A DNA stretch of 11,546 bases from Bdellovibrionales bacterium (GTDB taxonomy: Bacteria; Bdellovibrionota; Bacteriovoracia; Bacteriovoracales; Bacteriovoracaceae), in assembly GCA_005791855.1 (NCBI GenBank), contig SXUH01000230.1, positions 1-11,546 on the forward strand, given 5' to 3'. Position 1 is the first letter of the stretch; each line of letters begins with the position of its first letter. The notes beneath the pieces are model-generated. The model saw only the letters and a list, made by a program, of their open reading frames with translations, did no database searches and had not been told where the DNA came from. The translations under genes were made by a program, and so were the position numbers. Positions 1 through 5,768 of the stretch are shown here, one piece after another.

Positions 1-434
1 ACCTTCCGAACATTCGTCAAATGCGTCTCCCGGAGCAACTCCTGTCGACGCCCGCCTCCGAGATTCATCCACATCGCCCTCCGGAGCCTCGGGTGCCGGG
101 AGTTCACCTCGAGGATGATCTCCATGACGAGTGCGATCGCAGCTCGGGTCGCGTTTAGTTTCGCACCCTCCACCCTCTTCTCAACCAAGAGCCGATCCTG
201 CTCTAGCTCCCTCTCGAAGATCGCATCTAAGATCGAATCCTTGTTCGGGAAAAACTGGTACAGGTGGCCAATGCTAATCCCAGCTTTTTCGGCGATCCTG
301 TTCGTCGTAAACTTGTCGGGGGTGTCTCGTAAAATAAGAGTACCGGCTTTGACGATGTCCTCGAAGGTCCGCTGGGACCGCTCCTGCTTCCCTGGATTAT
401 AGCTACTCGGCTTCGGTTTCTTGAGCTTCGCCAT
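1..434 (-). CDS. TetR/AcrR-family transcriptional regulator, C-terminus cut off by window edge
   Basis: Reading minus from ATG at 434-432 gives 144 codons with no stop before the edge, so only the N-terminal part is present. Residues about 24-70 are a typical TetR DNA-binding domain: a helix (TFEDIVKAGTLIL), then TTNRIAEKAGISIGHLYQFF, which is the helix-turn-helix with its conserved G-x-LYxxFxxKxxI signature, then the helix leading into the ligand-binding domain. An AAAGGA ribosome-binding site lies 8 bases before the ATG. Family members are usually repressors that bind a palindrome near their own promoter and release it when a small ligand binds. Here a perfect palindrome lies just upstream, between this gene and the divergent DUF1992 gene. 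Codon use is more relaxed (TTA, CTA, ATT, CGA occur) than in the genes further right, which may mean a different history. The ligand cannot be guessed. Confidence 0.9.
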   Translation of the reverse strand, partial: MAKLKKPKPSSYNPGKQERSQRTFEDIVKAGTLILRDTPDKFTTNRIAEKAGISIGHLYQFFPNKDSILDAIFERELEQDRLLVEKRVEGAKLNATRAAIALVMEIILEVNSRHPRLRRAMWMNLGGGRRQELLRETHLTNVRK

Positions 435-467
435 TAAGAGTTTCCTTTAAGAGCTTTTACTCTTAAA
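434..467. promoter_or_regulatory. Palindromic operator between tetR-type gene and DUF1992 gene
   Basis: TTTAAGAG at 446-453 and CTCTTAAA at 460-467 form a perfect 8-bp inverted repeat with a 6-base spacer. A further half-site, TTAAGAG, lies at 434-440 and touches the regulator's start codon. Position and symmetry fit a TetR-dimer operator controlling both divergent genes. This is inferred; no binding data exist here. Confidence 0.6.
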
Positions 468-469
468 AT
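464..469 (+). promoter_or_regulatory. Candidate -10 element (TAAAAT) of the DUF1992 gene
   Basis: TAAAAT matches TATAAT at five of six bases and overlaps the right arm of the palindrome. Transcription would start about 7 bases downstream, at or next to the A of the ATG at 476, giving a leaderless or nearly leaderless mRNA. This fits the absence of a Shine-Dalgarno sequence before that ATG. There is no good -35 box at the expected distance. Confidence 0.4.
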
Positions 470-475
470 ACTACC

Positions 476-814
476 ATGTTCGAAAAAGAAGCTGAAAGGA
501 AAATCCGAGAAGCCATCGAGCGCGGGGAGCTCGAGGACTACCCTGGAAAAGGGAAGCCGTTCCCCGAAGAGTTCTGGGAACAGAACGCCTACGTCCCCGA
601 GGACCTCCAGCTTTCCTACAAGATCTTCAAGAACGCATCGATCCTCCCACCGGAGATACAACTCAAGGCGCGGATCGAAGAACTCCGGACCCTCCTGCAT
701 GTAAAGGATTTATCCGAATCCGATCGAGCCCACCTTCTGACGGAACTCCAGGACAAGGAGCTCCAGTTCAATGTTAAGCTAGAAAGTTTCAGGAGCCTTA
801 GCTCTCGAAAGTAA
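476..814 (+). CDS. DUF1992 / DnaJ-homologue subfamily C member 28-type conserved domain protein
   Basis: The 112-residue protein has the DUF1992 signature in order: an N-terminal helix FEKEAERKIREAIERGEL, the motif DYPGKGKPF (family form LPGKGKPL), then PEDLQLSYKIFKNASILPPE, followed by a charged helix (KARIEELRTLL) and a C-terminal helical tail. The length suits the stand-alone bacterial form. The family is widespread in bacteria and is also fused to a J-domain in eukaryotic DNAJC28; its biochemical role is poorly defined. It has no signal peptide or membrane segment, so it is probably cytosolic. The start is fixed by the conserved N-terminal helix, although no ribosome-binding site precedes it. 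It is divergent from the TetR-type gene and probably under its control. Confidence 0.85.
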   Translation: MFEKEAERKIREAIERGELEDYPGKGKPFPEEFWEQNAYVPEDLQLSYKIFKNASILPPEIQLKARIEELRTLLHVKDLSESDRAHLLTELQDKELQFNVKLESFRSLSSRK

Positions 815-883
815 AGTCAACGACTCGGAGTGACTAACCGGGATAAAGTCTACCTTGAGATTTCTAGACTCCCCACTATCCCT

Positions 884-913
884 TTGACACCCCTCCCACC
901 CCAGTGCTTTACT
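884..913 (+). promoter_or_regulatory. Sigma70-like promoter of the S41 peptidase gene
   Basis: A perfect -35 box, TTGACA, lies at 884-889. It is followed after 18 bases by TTTACT at 908-913, with TG one base upstream of it (an extended -10, TGcTTTACT). Transcription would start near 920, giving a leader of about 20 bases that contains AAGGAG at 930-935. It is the only promoter in the window with a consensus -35 box. Confidence 0.6.
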
Positions 914-940
914 TTCCCTCCAAAATCCCAAGGAGTTCCC

Positions 941-2515
941 ATGTCTAAAGCACTAGTCTTGCTACTGCTCCTCTGCAACCTCGCCGCCGCCCGCGACCTC
1001 ACCGTCGAACAGAAACTGAGCGACCTGAACGAGCTCATCGCCCACGTGAAAGGTGGCTACGGCCCCCTGATCTACAAGAAGCAGCACTTCAACATCGACG
1101 TCGACGACCTCTACAGCAGGTACGTTCCGCTCATCAAAGAGACCAAGACCAACGCTGAGTTCTACTACCTCATGGTGCGGTTCGTGGCCGAGTTCAACGA
1201 CTCCCACTTCCGGGCGAACGTCCCGACGAACCTCGAGACCTCCCTCGGGTTCTCCACCGACCTCGTCCAGGGGAAGGTCCTCGTCGATGACATCGACCGG
1301 ACGGTCCTTCCGGTGGACAAGTTCTCCTTCGTCAAAGGCGACGAGGTCGTCTCCCTCGACGGCAAGCCTATCCTCGACGAGCTGGGTGAGATCGTTCCGT
1401 ACATGGGCCAGGGCTTCGCCCTCGCCGCCAAGCGGAGGGGTGCGTTCATGCTCACCAACCGCCGCGCCTCGAAGGTCCCGGCGAAGAAAGGCAAGGCCGT
1501 GGTTGAGATCCGCCGTGGCGACTCGACGGTAACGGAGAAGGTAACCCTCGAGTGGAAGGCCAAGGGGAAGTTCACCGACGAGTTCAACCCGAACAAGAAG
1601 CTCACCCGGTCGACCCTCCGGACCTCCCACGTGAACTACGACCGCATCGAGATCGAAGAGAAGAACCGCTGCTCCGGCGATAGCCGGATCAAGGTCCCGG
1701 AAGGGGCCACCGTCATCATGAAGGAGCCGTTCGTCGCCTACTACTATCCCACGGCGAAGGGGAACGTCGGCTACCTGCGGATCCCGCACTACTCCCCGAC
1801 CGACCCGAACCCGACCGTGAACGCCCACGTCCTGCGCTTCAAGCAGTACGAGTACGCGGTGAGTGTGCTCGAGAAGAACACCGTGGGTCTGGTCATCGAC
1901 CAGGATCACAACTGCGGCGGCTCGGTGAACTGGCTCCATTCCTTCCTCACCCTCTTCATGGACAAGCCGTTCGCCCCGATGCAGTTCGAGCTCCTCGCCT
2001 CGAAGGCAGCCTACCTCGACTTCGGGAACTGGCTCGTCACCCAGAACCAGAACACCCTCGAGTACCAGAACCTCCTACCAGTCATCGAACTCATTAAGAC
2101 GACCTGGCTCAACACGAATGATTACCTCACCCGGAAGACCTCGATCTCCGGTGAAGAGCTCTGGTACCCGAACGACGTGCGCTACACTAAGCCCATCATC
2201 GTCCTCATCGACGAGCTCAGCGGCTCCGGCGGGGACGCCTTCCCGGCCCTCATCCAGGGGTACGGCCGGGCCAAGCTCCTCGGGACGAGGACCATGGGCG
2301 CCGGCGGACACGTGATCACCCTCCCGCCGCTGAACCACTCGCAGATCAGCGTGGCCATCACCAAGTCCCTCTTCTACCGGCCGGACATGGTCGCCGTGGA
2401 GAACAACGGAGCGGTTCCGGACATCGCCTACTCCCCGAGCGTGAACGACTTCCGCTACGGCTACCTGGAGTACCAGAAGTTCTACACCGACGAACTCCTC
2501 AAGCTCGTTAAGTAA
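941..2515 (+). CDS. Exported S41-family serine peptidase (C-terminal-processing/tricorn/IRBP type)
   Basis: The start chosen is ATG 941, five bases after AAGGAG. The in-frame ATG at 830 would add 37 residues lacking signal-peptide character. The 524-residue product begins with a Sec signal peptide (MSKALVLLLLLCNLAAA), so it acts outside the inner membrane. FNDSHF (about 85-90) resembles the DGHT-like segment of S41 enzymes. Residues about 101-150 look like a PDZ-type region (GDEVVSLDGKPI). The core has VGLVIDQDHNCGG, then IIVLIDELSGSGGDAFPAL, where Ser429 aligns with the S41 nucleophile, then LGTRTMGAGG and VENNGAVPDI, a typical S41 C-terminal motif. CtpA-like enzymes have a catalytic Lys in TFGKG; here the segment is TMGAGG, so a Ser-Lys dyad is unlikely and a tricorn/IRBP-like arrangement is more plausible. 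The substrate is unknown. Confidence 0.85.
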   Translation: MSKALVLLLLLCNLAAARDLTVEQKLSDLNELIAHVKGGYGPLIYKKQHFNIDVDDLYSRYVPLIKETKTNAEFYYLMVRFVAEFNDSHFRANVPTNLETSLGFSTDLVQGKVLVDDIDRTVLPVDKFSFVKGDEVVSLDGKPILDELGEIVPYMGQGFALAAKRRGAFMLTNRRASKVPAKKGKAVVEIRRGDSTVTEKVTLEWKAKGKFTDEFNPNKKLTRSTLRTSHVNYDRIEIEEKNRCSGDSRIKVPEGATVIMKEPFVAYYYPTAKGNVGYLRIPHYSPTDPNPTVNAHVLRFKQYEYAVSVLEKNTVGLVIDQDHNCGGSVNWLHSFLTLFMDKPFAPMQFELLASKAAYLDFGNWLVTQNQNTLEYQNLLPVIELIKTTWLNTNDYLTRKTSISGEELWYPNDVRYTKPIIVLIDELSGSGGDAFPALIQGYGRAKLLGTRTMGAGGHVITLPPLNHSQISVAITKSLFYRPDMVAVENNGAVPDIAYSPSVNDFRYGYLEYQKFYTDELLKLVK

Positions 2516-2525
2516 CGAAGACCGA

Positions 2526-2552
2526 GCCCGTGCGACCACTGGTGGCACGGGC
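2526..2552 (+). terminator. GC-rich hairpin between the peptidase and acetyltransferase genes
   Basis: GCCCGTGC at 2526-2533 pairs perfectly with GCACGGGC at 2545-2552. The loop can form a small inner ACC/GGT stem. No uridine run follows directly, and the next gene's GAGG ribosome-binding site begins a few bases later. It could be a weak terminator, a processing site or an mRNA stabiliser between two genes of one transcript. Confidence 0.5.
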
Positions 2553-2568
2553 CCCGACGAGGTTTTAG

Positions 2569-3114
2569 ATGACAGCCATCCCGACCTTCACCACCGAGCG
2601 GCTCCTCCTGAGAGGAGTACTCCTCTCCGACGCCGCCGCCTACCAGAAGATCTTCGCCGACTTCGAAGTGATCAAGTACCTCTCGAGCGCGGTCCCCTGG
2701 CCCTACCCGGAGAACGGAGCGGAGTTCTTCATCAAGAACATCGTCCTGCCGAACCAGGGGAAGGATCGCTGGAACTGGGGCATCTTCCTGAAAGAAAACC
2801 CCAGCGAGCTCGTCGGCGCCGTGGAGCTCTTCCGACCGGGGAAACCGGAGAACCGCGGATTCTGGCTCGCGAAGAAGCACTGGGGCAAGGGGTACATGAC
2901 GGAAGCCGTGAGGCCCGTGATGGACTACGCCTTCACGAACCTCGGCTTCGAGAAGATGGTCTTCGCCAACGCCGTGGAGAACACCAAGTCCCGGCGGGTG
3001 AAGGAAAAGACCGGTGCGCGCTTCCTCGAGGTGAAGCCGGCGAACTTCGTGAACCCGGAGATCACTCACTCGGAGTACTGGGAGCTCACGAAGGAAGAGT
3101 GGCAGGGCCCCTAG
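2569..3114 (+). CDS. GNAT-family N-acetyltransferase (RimJ/RimL-like)
   Basis: The 181-residue protein transfers an acetyl group from acetyl-CoA to an amine. It starts with TTERLLLRGVLLSDAAAYQKIF, the usual opening of the RimJ/RimL-like (Acetyltransf_3) group. ELVGAVELF is the central strand region. GFWLAKKHWGKGYMTEAV (about 97-114) contains the Q/RxxGxG/A-type acetyl-CoA pyrophosphate-binding loop in the form KHWGKGYM. ANAVENTKSRRVKEKTGARF (about 133-152) is the conserved Asn-containing helix before the C-terminal strands. There is no signal peptide, so it is cytosolic. GAGG lies about 8 bases before the ATG. It follows the peptidase by 53 bases containing a hairpin, so it may be partly co-transcribed. 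Its stop codon overlaps the stop of the convergent kinase gene. The substrate is not predictable; this subgroup modifies protein N-termini, antibiotics and small amines. Confidence 0.88.
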   Translation: MTAIPTFTTERLLLRGVLLSDAAAYQKIFADFEVIKYLSSAVPWPYPENGAEFFIKNIVLPNQGKDRWNWGIFLKENPSELVGAVELFRPGKPENRGFWLAKKHWGKGYMTEAVRPVMDYAFTNLGFEKMVFANAVENTKSRRVKEKTGARFLEVKPANFVNPEITHSEYWELTKEEWQGP

Positions 3115-4334
3115 TGCAGGTCCCGGAGGTTCTGGTCGGTCCGGTCCGGTGTGTTCGGGTACACCTGGGTCATGCAGGGAAGTTCGACGTAGAAAGTGGA
3201 ACCCTTCCCGACCTCGCTCTCGACCCAGATGCGGCCGCCGTGGGCCTCCACGATCTGCTTGGTGATGTAGAGGCCTAGGCCTAGGCCCTGGATCGCGCGG
3301 TCCTGCCGGGCCCTTTCGAAGCGGTCGAAGATCTTATCTATCTTGTCCGCGGGGATACCGGCGCCCTGGTCTTGGATCGTCACCCGGGCGACGCCATCGG
3401 CGAGCTCGGCCCGCACCGTGATCGGCTTCCCGTCTCCGTAGCGGATGGCGTTGGTGAGGAGGTTATTGAACACCTGCTCGATCCGGAGCTTGTCGAGGTC
3501 GCCGAACATCTCCTGGCAGTACTCCAGCGTCGGCAGCGCGGTCTCCGAGAGGTTGAAGACGGGCTTCAGGGCTTCGAGGGAGTCCTTCACGCAGTCGCAG
3601 ATGTTCACCTGCTCCTTCGAGAGCGAGAGCCGGGAGAACTGGATCCGCGAGATGTCCAGCATGTCGTCCACCAGCCGGGTGAGCTTGTTGACGACGGAGC
3701 TCGTCTGGCGCGCGAACTTCTCGTAGGAGTCCGTGGCGAGGCTCTGCCCTTTCTTGAACTTGTGGACGAAGAGTTCGCACTGGAGCTTGAGCGAGGTCAG
3801 CGGGGTCTTGAGCTCGTGGGACGCGATGGAGAGGAACTCGTCTCTGGCGGTCAGGGCCGTCCGGAGCTCCTCCTGACTCCTGAGCAGGTTCTTCTCGGCC
3901 TCAAGCCGATCGGTGATGTCCCTGGTGACCTTCACGAAGCCGATGAGCTCGTCCTTCTCGTTCCGCAGGGCCGTGAGGGAGACGTGGGCTTCGAAGAGGG
4001 TCCCGTCCTTCTTCATCCGCGTGTTCTCTTCTTCGAAGAGGCCCTTCTCCTTGGCCTTTGACAGCTCGATCTCCGGCTTGCCCCGGGCCTGGTCCTCGGG
4101 GGTGAAGAGCATGGAGTAGTGCTTGCCGATGATCTCCTCGGCCTTCCACTGCTTGATGAGCTCGGCGCCGAGGTTCCAGGTGGCGACGTAGCCGTCGGGG
4201 TCCATCAGGAAGACGGCGTAGTCCCGGATCGACTTCATGGCGAAGCGGAAGATCTCGGGGTCGATTTCGGCGTGAGGCTTGATATCCCTCCTCCTGTTAG
4301 GAATATGATAGGAAAGCGGCCGTACCAATGCCAC
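3111..4334 (-). CDS. Soluble PAS-domain sensor histidine kinase
   Basis: This is a cytosolic two-component sensor without transmembrane segments. A PAS domain occupies about 29-145 (SIRDYAVFLMDPDGYVATWN to VTRDITDR). A short coiled linker leads to the HisKA phospho-acceptor helix with His173 in SIASHELKTPLTSLK. The HATPase_c domain has the N box FNNLLTNAIRYG (290-300), G1 DQGAGIP (322-328), F box FDRFER (336-341) and G2 GLGLGL (350-355). All catalytic boxes look intact. No response regulator adjoins it, so the partner must be elsewhere. Coordinates use the first in-frame GTG (4334), but that start is doubtful: it has no ribosome-binding site, a promoter-like TTCCTATCAT lies inside it, and the strong AGGAGGAGG at 4295-4287 precedes an in-frame ATC at 4283. 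The PAS domain begins after both candidates, so function is unaffected. The last ~20 residues form a polar tail beyond the kinase fold. Confidence 0.93.
   Translation of the reverse strand: MALVRPLSYHIPNRRRDIKPHAEIDPEIFRFAMKSIRDYAVFLMDPDGYVATWNLGAELIKQWKAEEIIGKHYSMLFTPEDQARGKPEIELSKAKEKGLFEEENTRMKKDGTLFEAHVSLTALRNEKDELIGFVKVTRDITDRLEAEKNLLRSQEELRTALTARDEFLSIASHELKTPLTSLKLQCELFVHKFKKGQSLATDSYEKFARQTSSVVNKLTRLVDDMLDISRIQFSRLSLSKEQVNICDCVKDSLEALKPVFNLSETALPTLEYCQEMFGDLDKLRIEQVFNNLLTNAIRYGDGKPITVRAELADGVARVTIQDQGAGIPADKIDKIFDRFERARQDRAIQGLGLGLYITKQIVEAHGGRIWVESEVGKGSTFYVELPCMTQVYPNTPDRTDQNLRDLH
4305..4314 (-). promoter_or_regulatory. TCCTATAC-type -10 motif for the histidine kinase
   Basis: Minus strand reads TTCCTATCAT from 4314 to 4305, with no -35 box visible. 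A start about 7 bases downstream would place the 5' end just before the AGGAGGAGG ribosome-binding site, inside the nominal GTG-initiated reading frame. It belongs to the recurrent motif described in the findings. Confidence 0.4.
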
Positions 4335-4376
4335 GGACGGTGAATCAATACTGTTTAAGTGCGGAATTGACCGACG

Positions 4377-4769
4377 CTACTCTTCGACCACGACGGTCTG
4401 GAAAACATAGTCGTGGAAGGCGCGCTTTTCCCGGTTAAACAGCGAGACGAGGAACCCCAGACCCAGGAGGAGCCCGGAGAGGTAGTGGCCAACGGTCTCC
4501 CGGTACACGCCCTGCCAGGGCTTCAGGTTCCCTTTAGTTTCCGTGCTCAAAGCTTTTATCCGCATGATCCGCTTCCCGATGGTCGCCCCGGTCTTCGCGT
4601 AGAAATGGTGGATGACGGCGACCTGGGCCGCGAGGGCGAAGATGAAGGAAACGTAGTCGCGGATGAAGAGAGCGATCACGAAGTTGATGACGATGTGGAA
4701 GAATGAATCGATGAGGAGGGCGACGAAGCGGCTGCTGAGAGGCGCCAGGGCTTGGGTTCCGGGAGTCAT
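4377..4769 (-). CDS. RDD-family integral membrane protein
   Basis: The 130-residue protein has the RDD family pattern: Arg14 and Asp21 in SRFVALLIDSFF, the segment KTGATIGKRIMRIK (59-72) and the late Asp120 in NREKRAFHDYVFQT. Hydrophobic segments at about 15-36, 38-58 and 95-111 predict three membrane spans. Family length is usually 120-160, so it is complete. RDD proteins sit in the inner membrane; transport roles (for example Na+/H+ exchange) have been proposed for a few, but nothing here indicates a substrate. Start ATG 4769 is preceded by AAGGAT at a 6-base spacing. The ribosome-binding site and ATG lie in one arm of a long inverted repeat. The gene follows the propeller-like gene by 69 bases and precedes the kinase on the same strand. 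Confidence 0.88.
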   Translation of the reverse strand: MTPGTQALAPLSSRFVALLIDSFFHIVINFVIALFIRDYVSFIFALAAQVAVIHHFYAKTGATIGKRIMRIKALSTETKGNLKPWQGVYRETVGHYLSGLLLGLGFLVSLFNREKRAFHDYVFQTVVVEE

Positions 4770-4821
4770 GGGAAGATCCTTCGGGTGGTTTTTTCCACTC
4801 TAGCGAAGGAATCTTCCCATG
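4767..4821 (-). promoter_or_regulatory. Long inverted repeat enclosing the RDD ribosome-binding site and start codon
   Basis: CGAAGGAATCTTCCCATG (4804-4821) is the reverse complement of 4767-4783 except for one extra base, giving 17 pairs and one bulge. The 20-base centre holds GTGG-TTTTTT-CCAC, which can form a further 4-bp stem. In an mRNA entering from the upstream gene, the downstream arm contains the RDD AAGGAT and its ATG, so folding would block initiation. It might also serve as the 3' hairpin of the upstream gene. Confidence 0.7.
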
Positions 4822-4838
4822 GCCAGACCGAACTCGTC

Positions 4839-5666
4839 CTACCTCGAGAGGATGAAGACGTTCCGCATGTCGTGGCTCTTCACCTCGCGCTCGTAGACCG
4901 CCCCGAGGTTGTCCACCACGAAGACCCGGCCCGAGAGGTCGATCATGTAGTTCGATCCCATCTGGGCGATGTTCACGATGATGAGATTGAGCGGGAGGAT
5001 CGGCAGGTTGAGCCGGCCGGTCTCGGAGATGGTGTAGAGGCTGCCCGTGTCGTCGACGAAGAAGTTCCCGCCGGTGCTCTTGACGGCCCTGACCTTGTAG
5101 TCCGGCTGGACCGAGAGGACGCCGTCCTTGGTCGAGGTGTAGATCTCCCCCTTGCTGGTGAGGAGGTAGCGCGGGCCCACGGAGGCGATGTCGGCCGGGT
5201 TCAGGCCCGGCACGGTGACCTTGGCGACGGTCCCCAGGGAGGTCACGGTGTAGACGTCGATCTTCTTCTTGTCCTTGTCGTTCAGGGTGAAGAAGTTCGC
5301 GCCGCCCTTGTCGATCTTCTTGTAGAGCTTATCCTTGGTGACGTAGTGGAAACCCTGGTTGTTGACCGTGATGAGGGTGGCGTCGGAGTCGATGAGGTAG
5401 TTGTAGCCGATGGCCTTGACCACCTTCACCTTCTGGTCCTTCCGGTAGAGGAGGCCCCCGTCGTCGATGGTCACGAGCTTATCCGCTTCGACGAAGACCC
5501 GGCCCCCCTTCGCGGAGACCTGGTAGGGGTTGACGAAGTGGTTGAAGTCGTAGATGAAGCCGGCGGCGTCGGTGGTGAGGGTCACGCCGTTGTTCAGGAC
5601 CATGTAGGACTGGGAAAACGCGGAGAGGGGTAGGGTCACGAGGCAGGCGAGTAGAAGACGCTTCAT
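4839..5666 (-). CDS. Exported protein with seven ~36-residue repeats, probable beta-propeller
   Basis: I do not recognise a named family. The 275-residue product begins with a Sec signal peptide (MKRLLLACLVTLPLSAFSQS), and GGGAGA lies 5 bases before the ATG. The rest is a regular repeat with pattern G-x-N/R-[FY]-[FL]-[hydrophobic]-D...G-x-[LI]-Y-[ST], beginning near residues 20, 54, 87, 121, 164, 199 and 237. Clear examples are GGNFFVDDTGSLYTISETG, GPRYLLTSKGEIYTSTKDG and GSNYMIDLSGRVFVVDNLG. Each looks like two to three short strands, and seven such units suggest a small propeller filling the whole mature protein. No catalytic residues are apparent and mature cysteines are absent. Likely a periplasmic or surface binding or structural protein, possibly co-transcribed with the RDD gene. 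Confidence 0.72.
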   Translation of the reverse strand: MKRLLLACLVTLPLSAFSQSYMVLNNGVTLTTDAAGFIYDFNHFVNPYQVSAKGGRVFVEADKLVTIDDGGLLYRKDQKVKVVKAIGYNYLIDSDATLITVNNQGFHYVTKDKLYKKIDKGGANFFTLNDKDKKKIDVYTVTSLGTVAKVTVPGLNPADIASVGPRYLLTSKGEIYTSTKDGVLSVQPDYKVRAVKSTGGNFFVDDTGSLYTISETGRLNLPILPLNLIIVNIAQMGSNYMIDLSGRVFVVDNLGAVYEREVKSHDMRNVFILSR

Positions 5667-5691
5667 AGATTCTCCCGGAAGGTTTTCTCGG

Positions 5692-5739
5692 ATTATCTCC
5701 CGGCGGGGATCGGCGCTGGAGGGGGCCGGCTAAACTTTA
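5692..5739 (-). promoter_or_regulatory. Candidate promoter with upstream TAAAGTTTA box for the propeller-like gene
   Basis: Minus strand has GATAAT at 5697-5692 as a -10 candidate and TAAAGTTTA at 5739-5731, 33 bases upstream of it. There is no -35 box between them. The same 9-mer occurs 32 bases before the -10 of the gene starting at 10963. The box lies in the loop of a GGGCCG/CGGCCC hairpin (5723-5728 with 5740-5745), which could also help end the upstream gene's transcript, although no T-run follows. Confidence 0.35.
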
Positions 5740-5768
5740 CGGCCCTGTCTAAGGATTCGACAGGTGGC

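Noticed and set aside
115..402. 95-codon plus frame inside the first 434 bases
   Set aside because: It is the shadow of the minus-strand TetR-type gene, whose helix-turn-helix is unmistakable.
830..940. Upstream start (ATG 830) for the S41 peptidase
   Set aside because: It adds 37 residues before an obvious signal peptide, and a good promoter (884-913) and ribosome-binding site (930-935) lie downstream of it.
962..1939. 325-codon open frame on minus across the S41 peptidase
   Set aside because: Low-complexity V/E/G/D/R-rich translation, caused by biased third positions of the opposite gene, which has clear S41 motifs.
4752..5633. 293-codon open frame on plus, antisense to the propeller-like gene
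   Set aside because: The translation is dominated by E, V, D and H with no domain-like pattern, as expected opposite a gene with strong G/C third-position bias. The minus frame has a signal peptide, ribosome-binding site and repeats.
5711..5739. FliA/sigma28-type promoter (TAAAGTTT plus GCCGAT) before the propeller-like gene
   Set aside because: Both half-elements are present, but 17 bases separate TAAAGTTT and GCCGAT instead of about 11, and the second copy of the box (11034) has no GCCGAT, so the consensus is not met.
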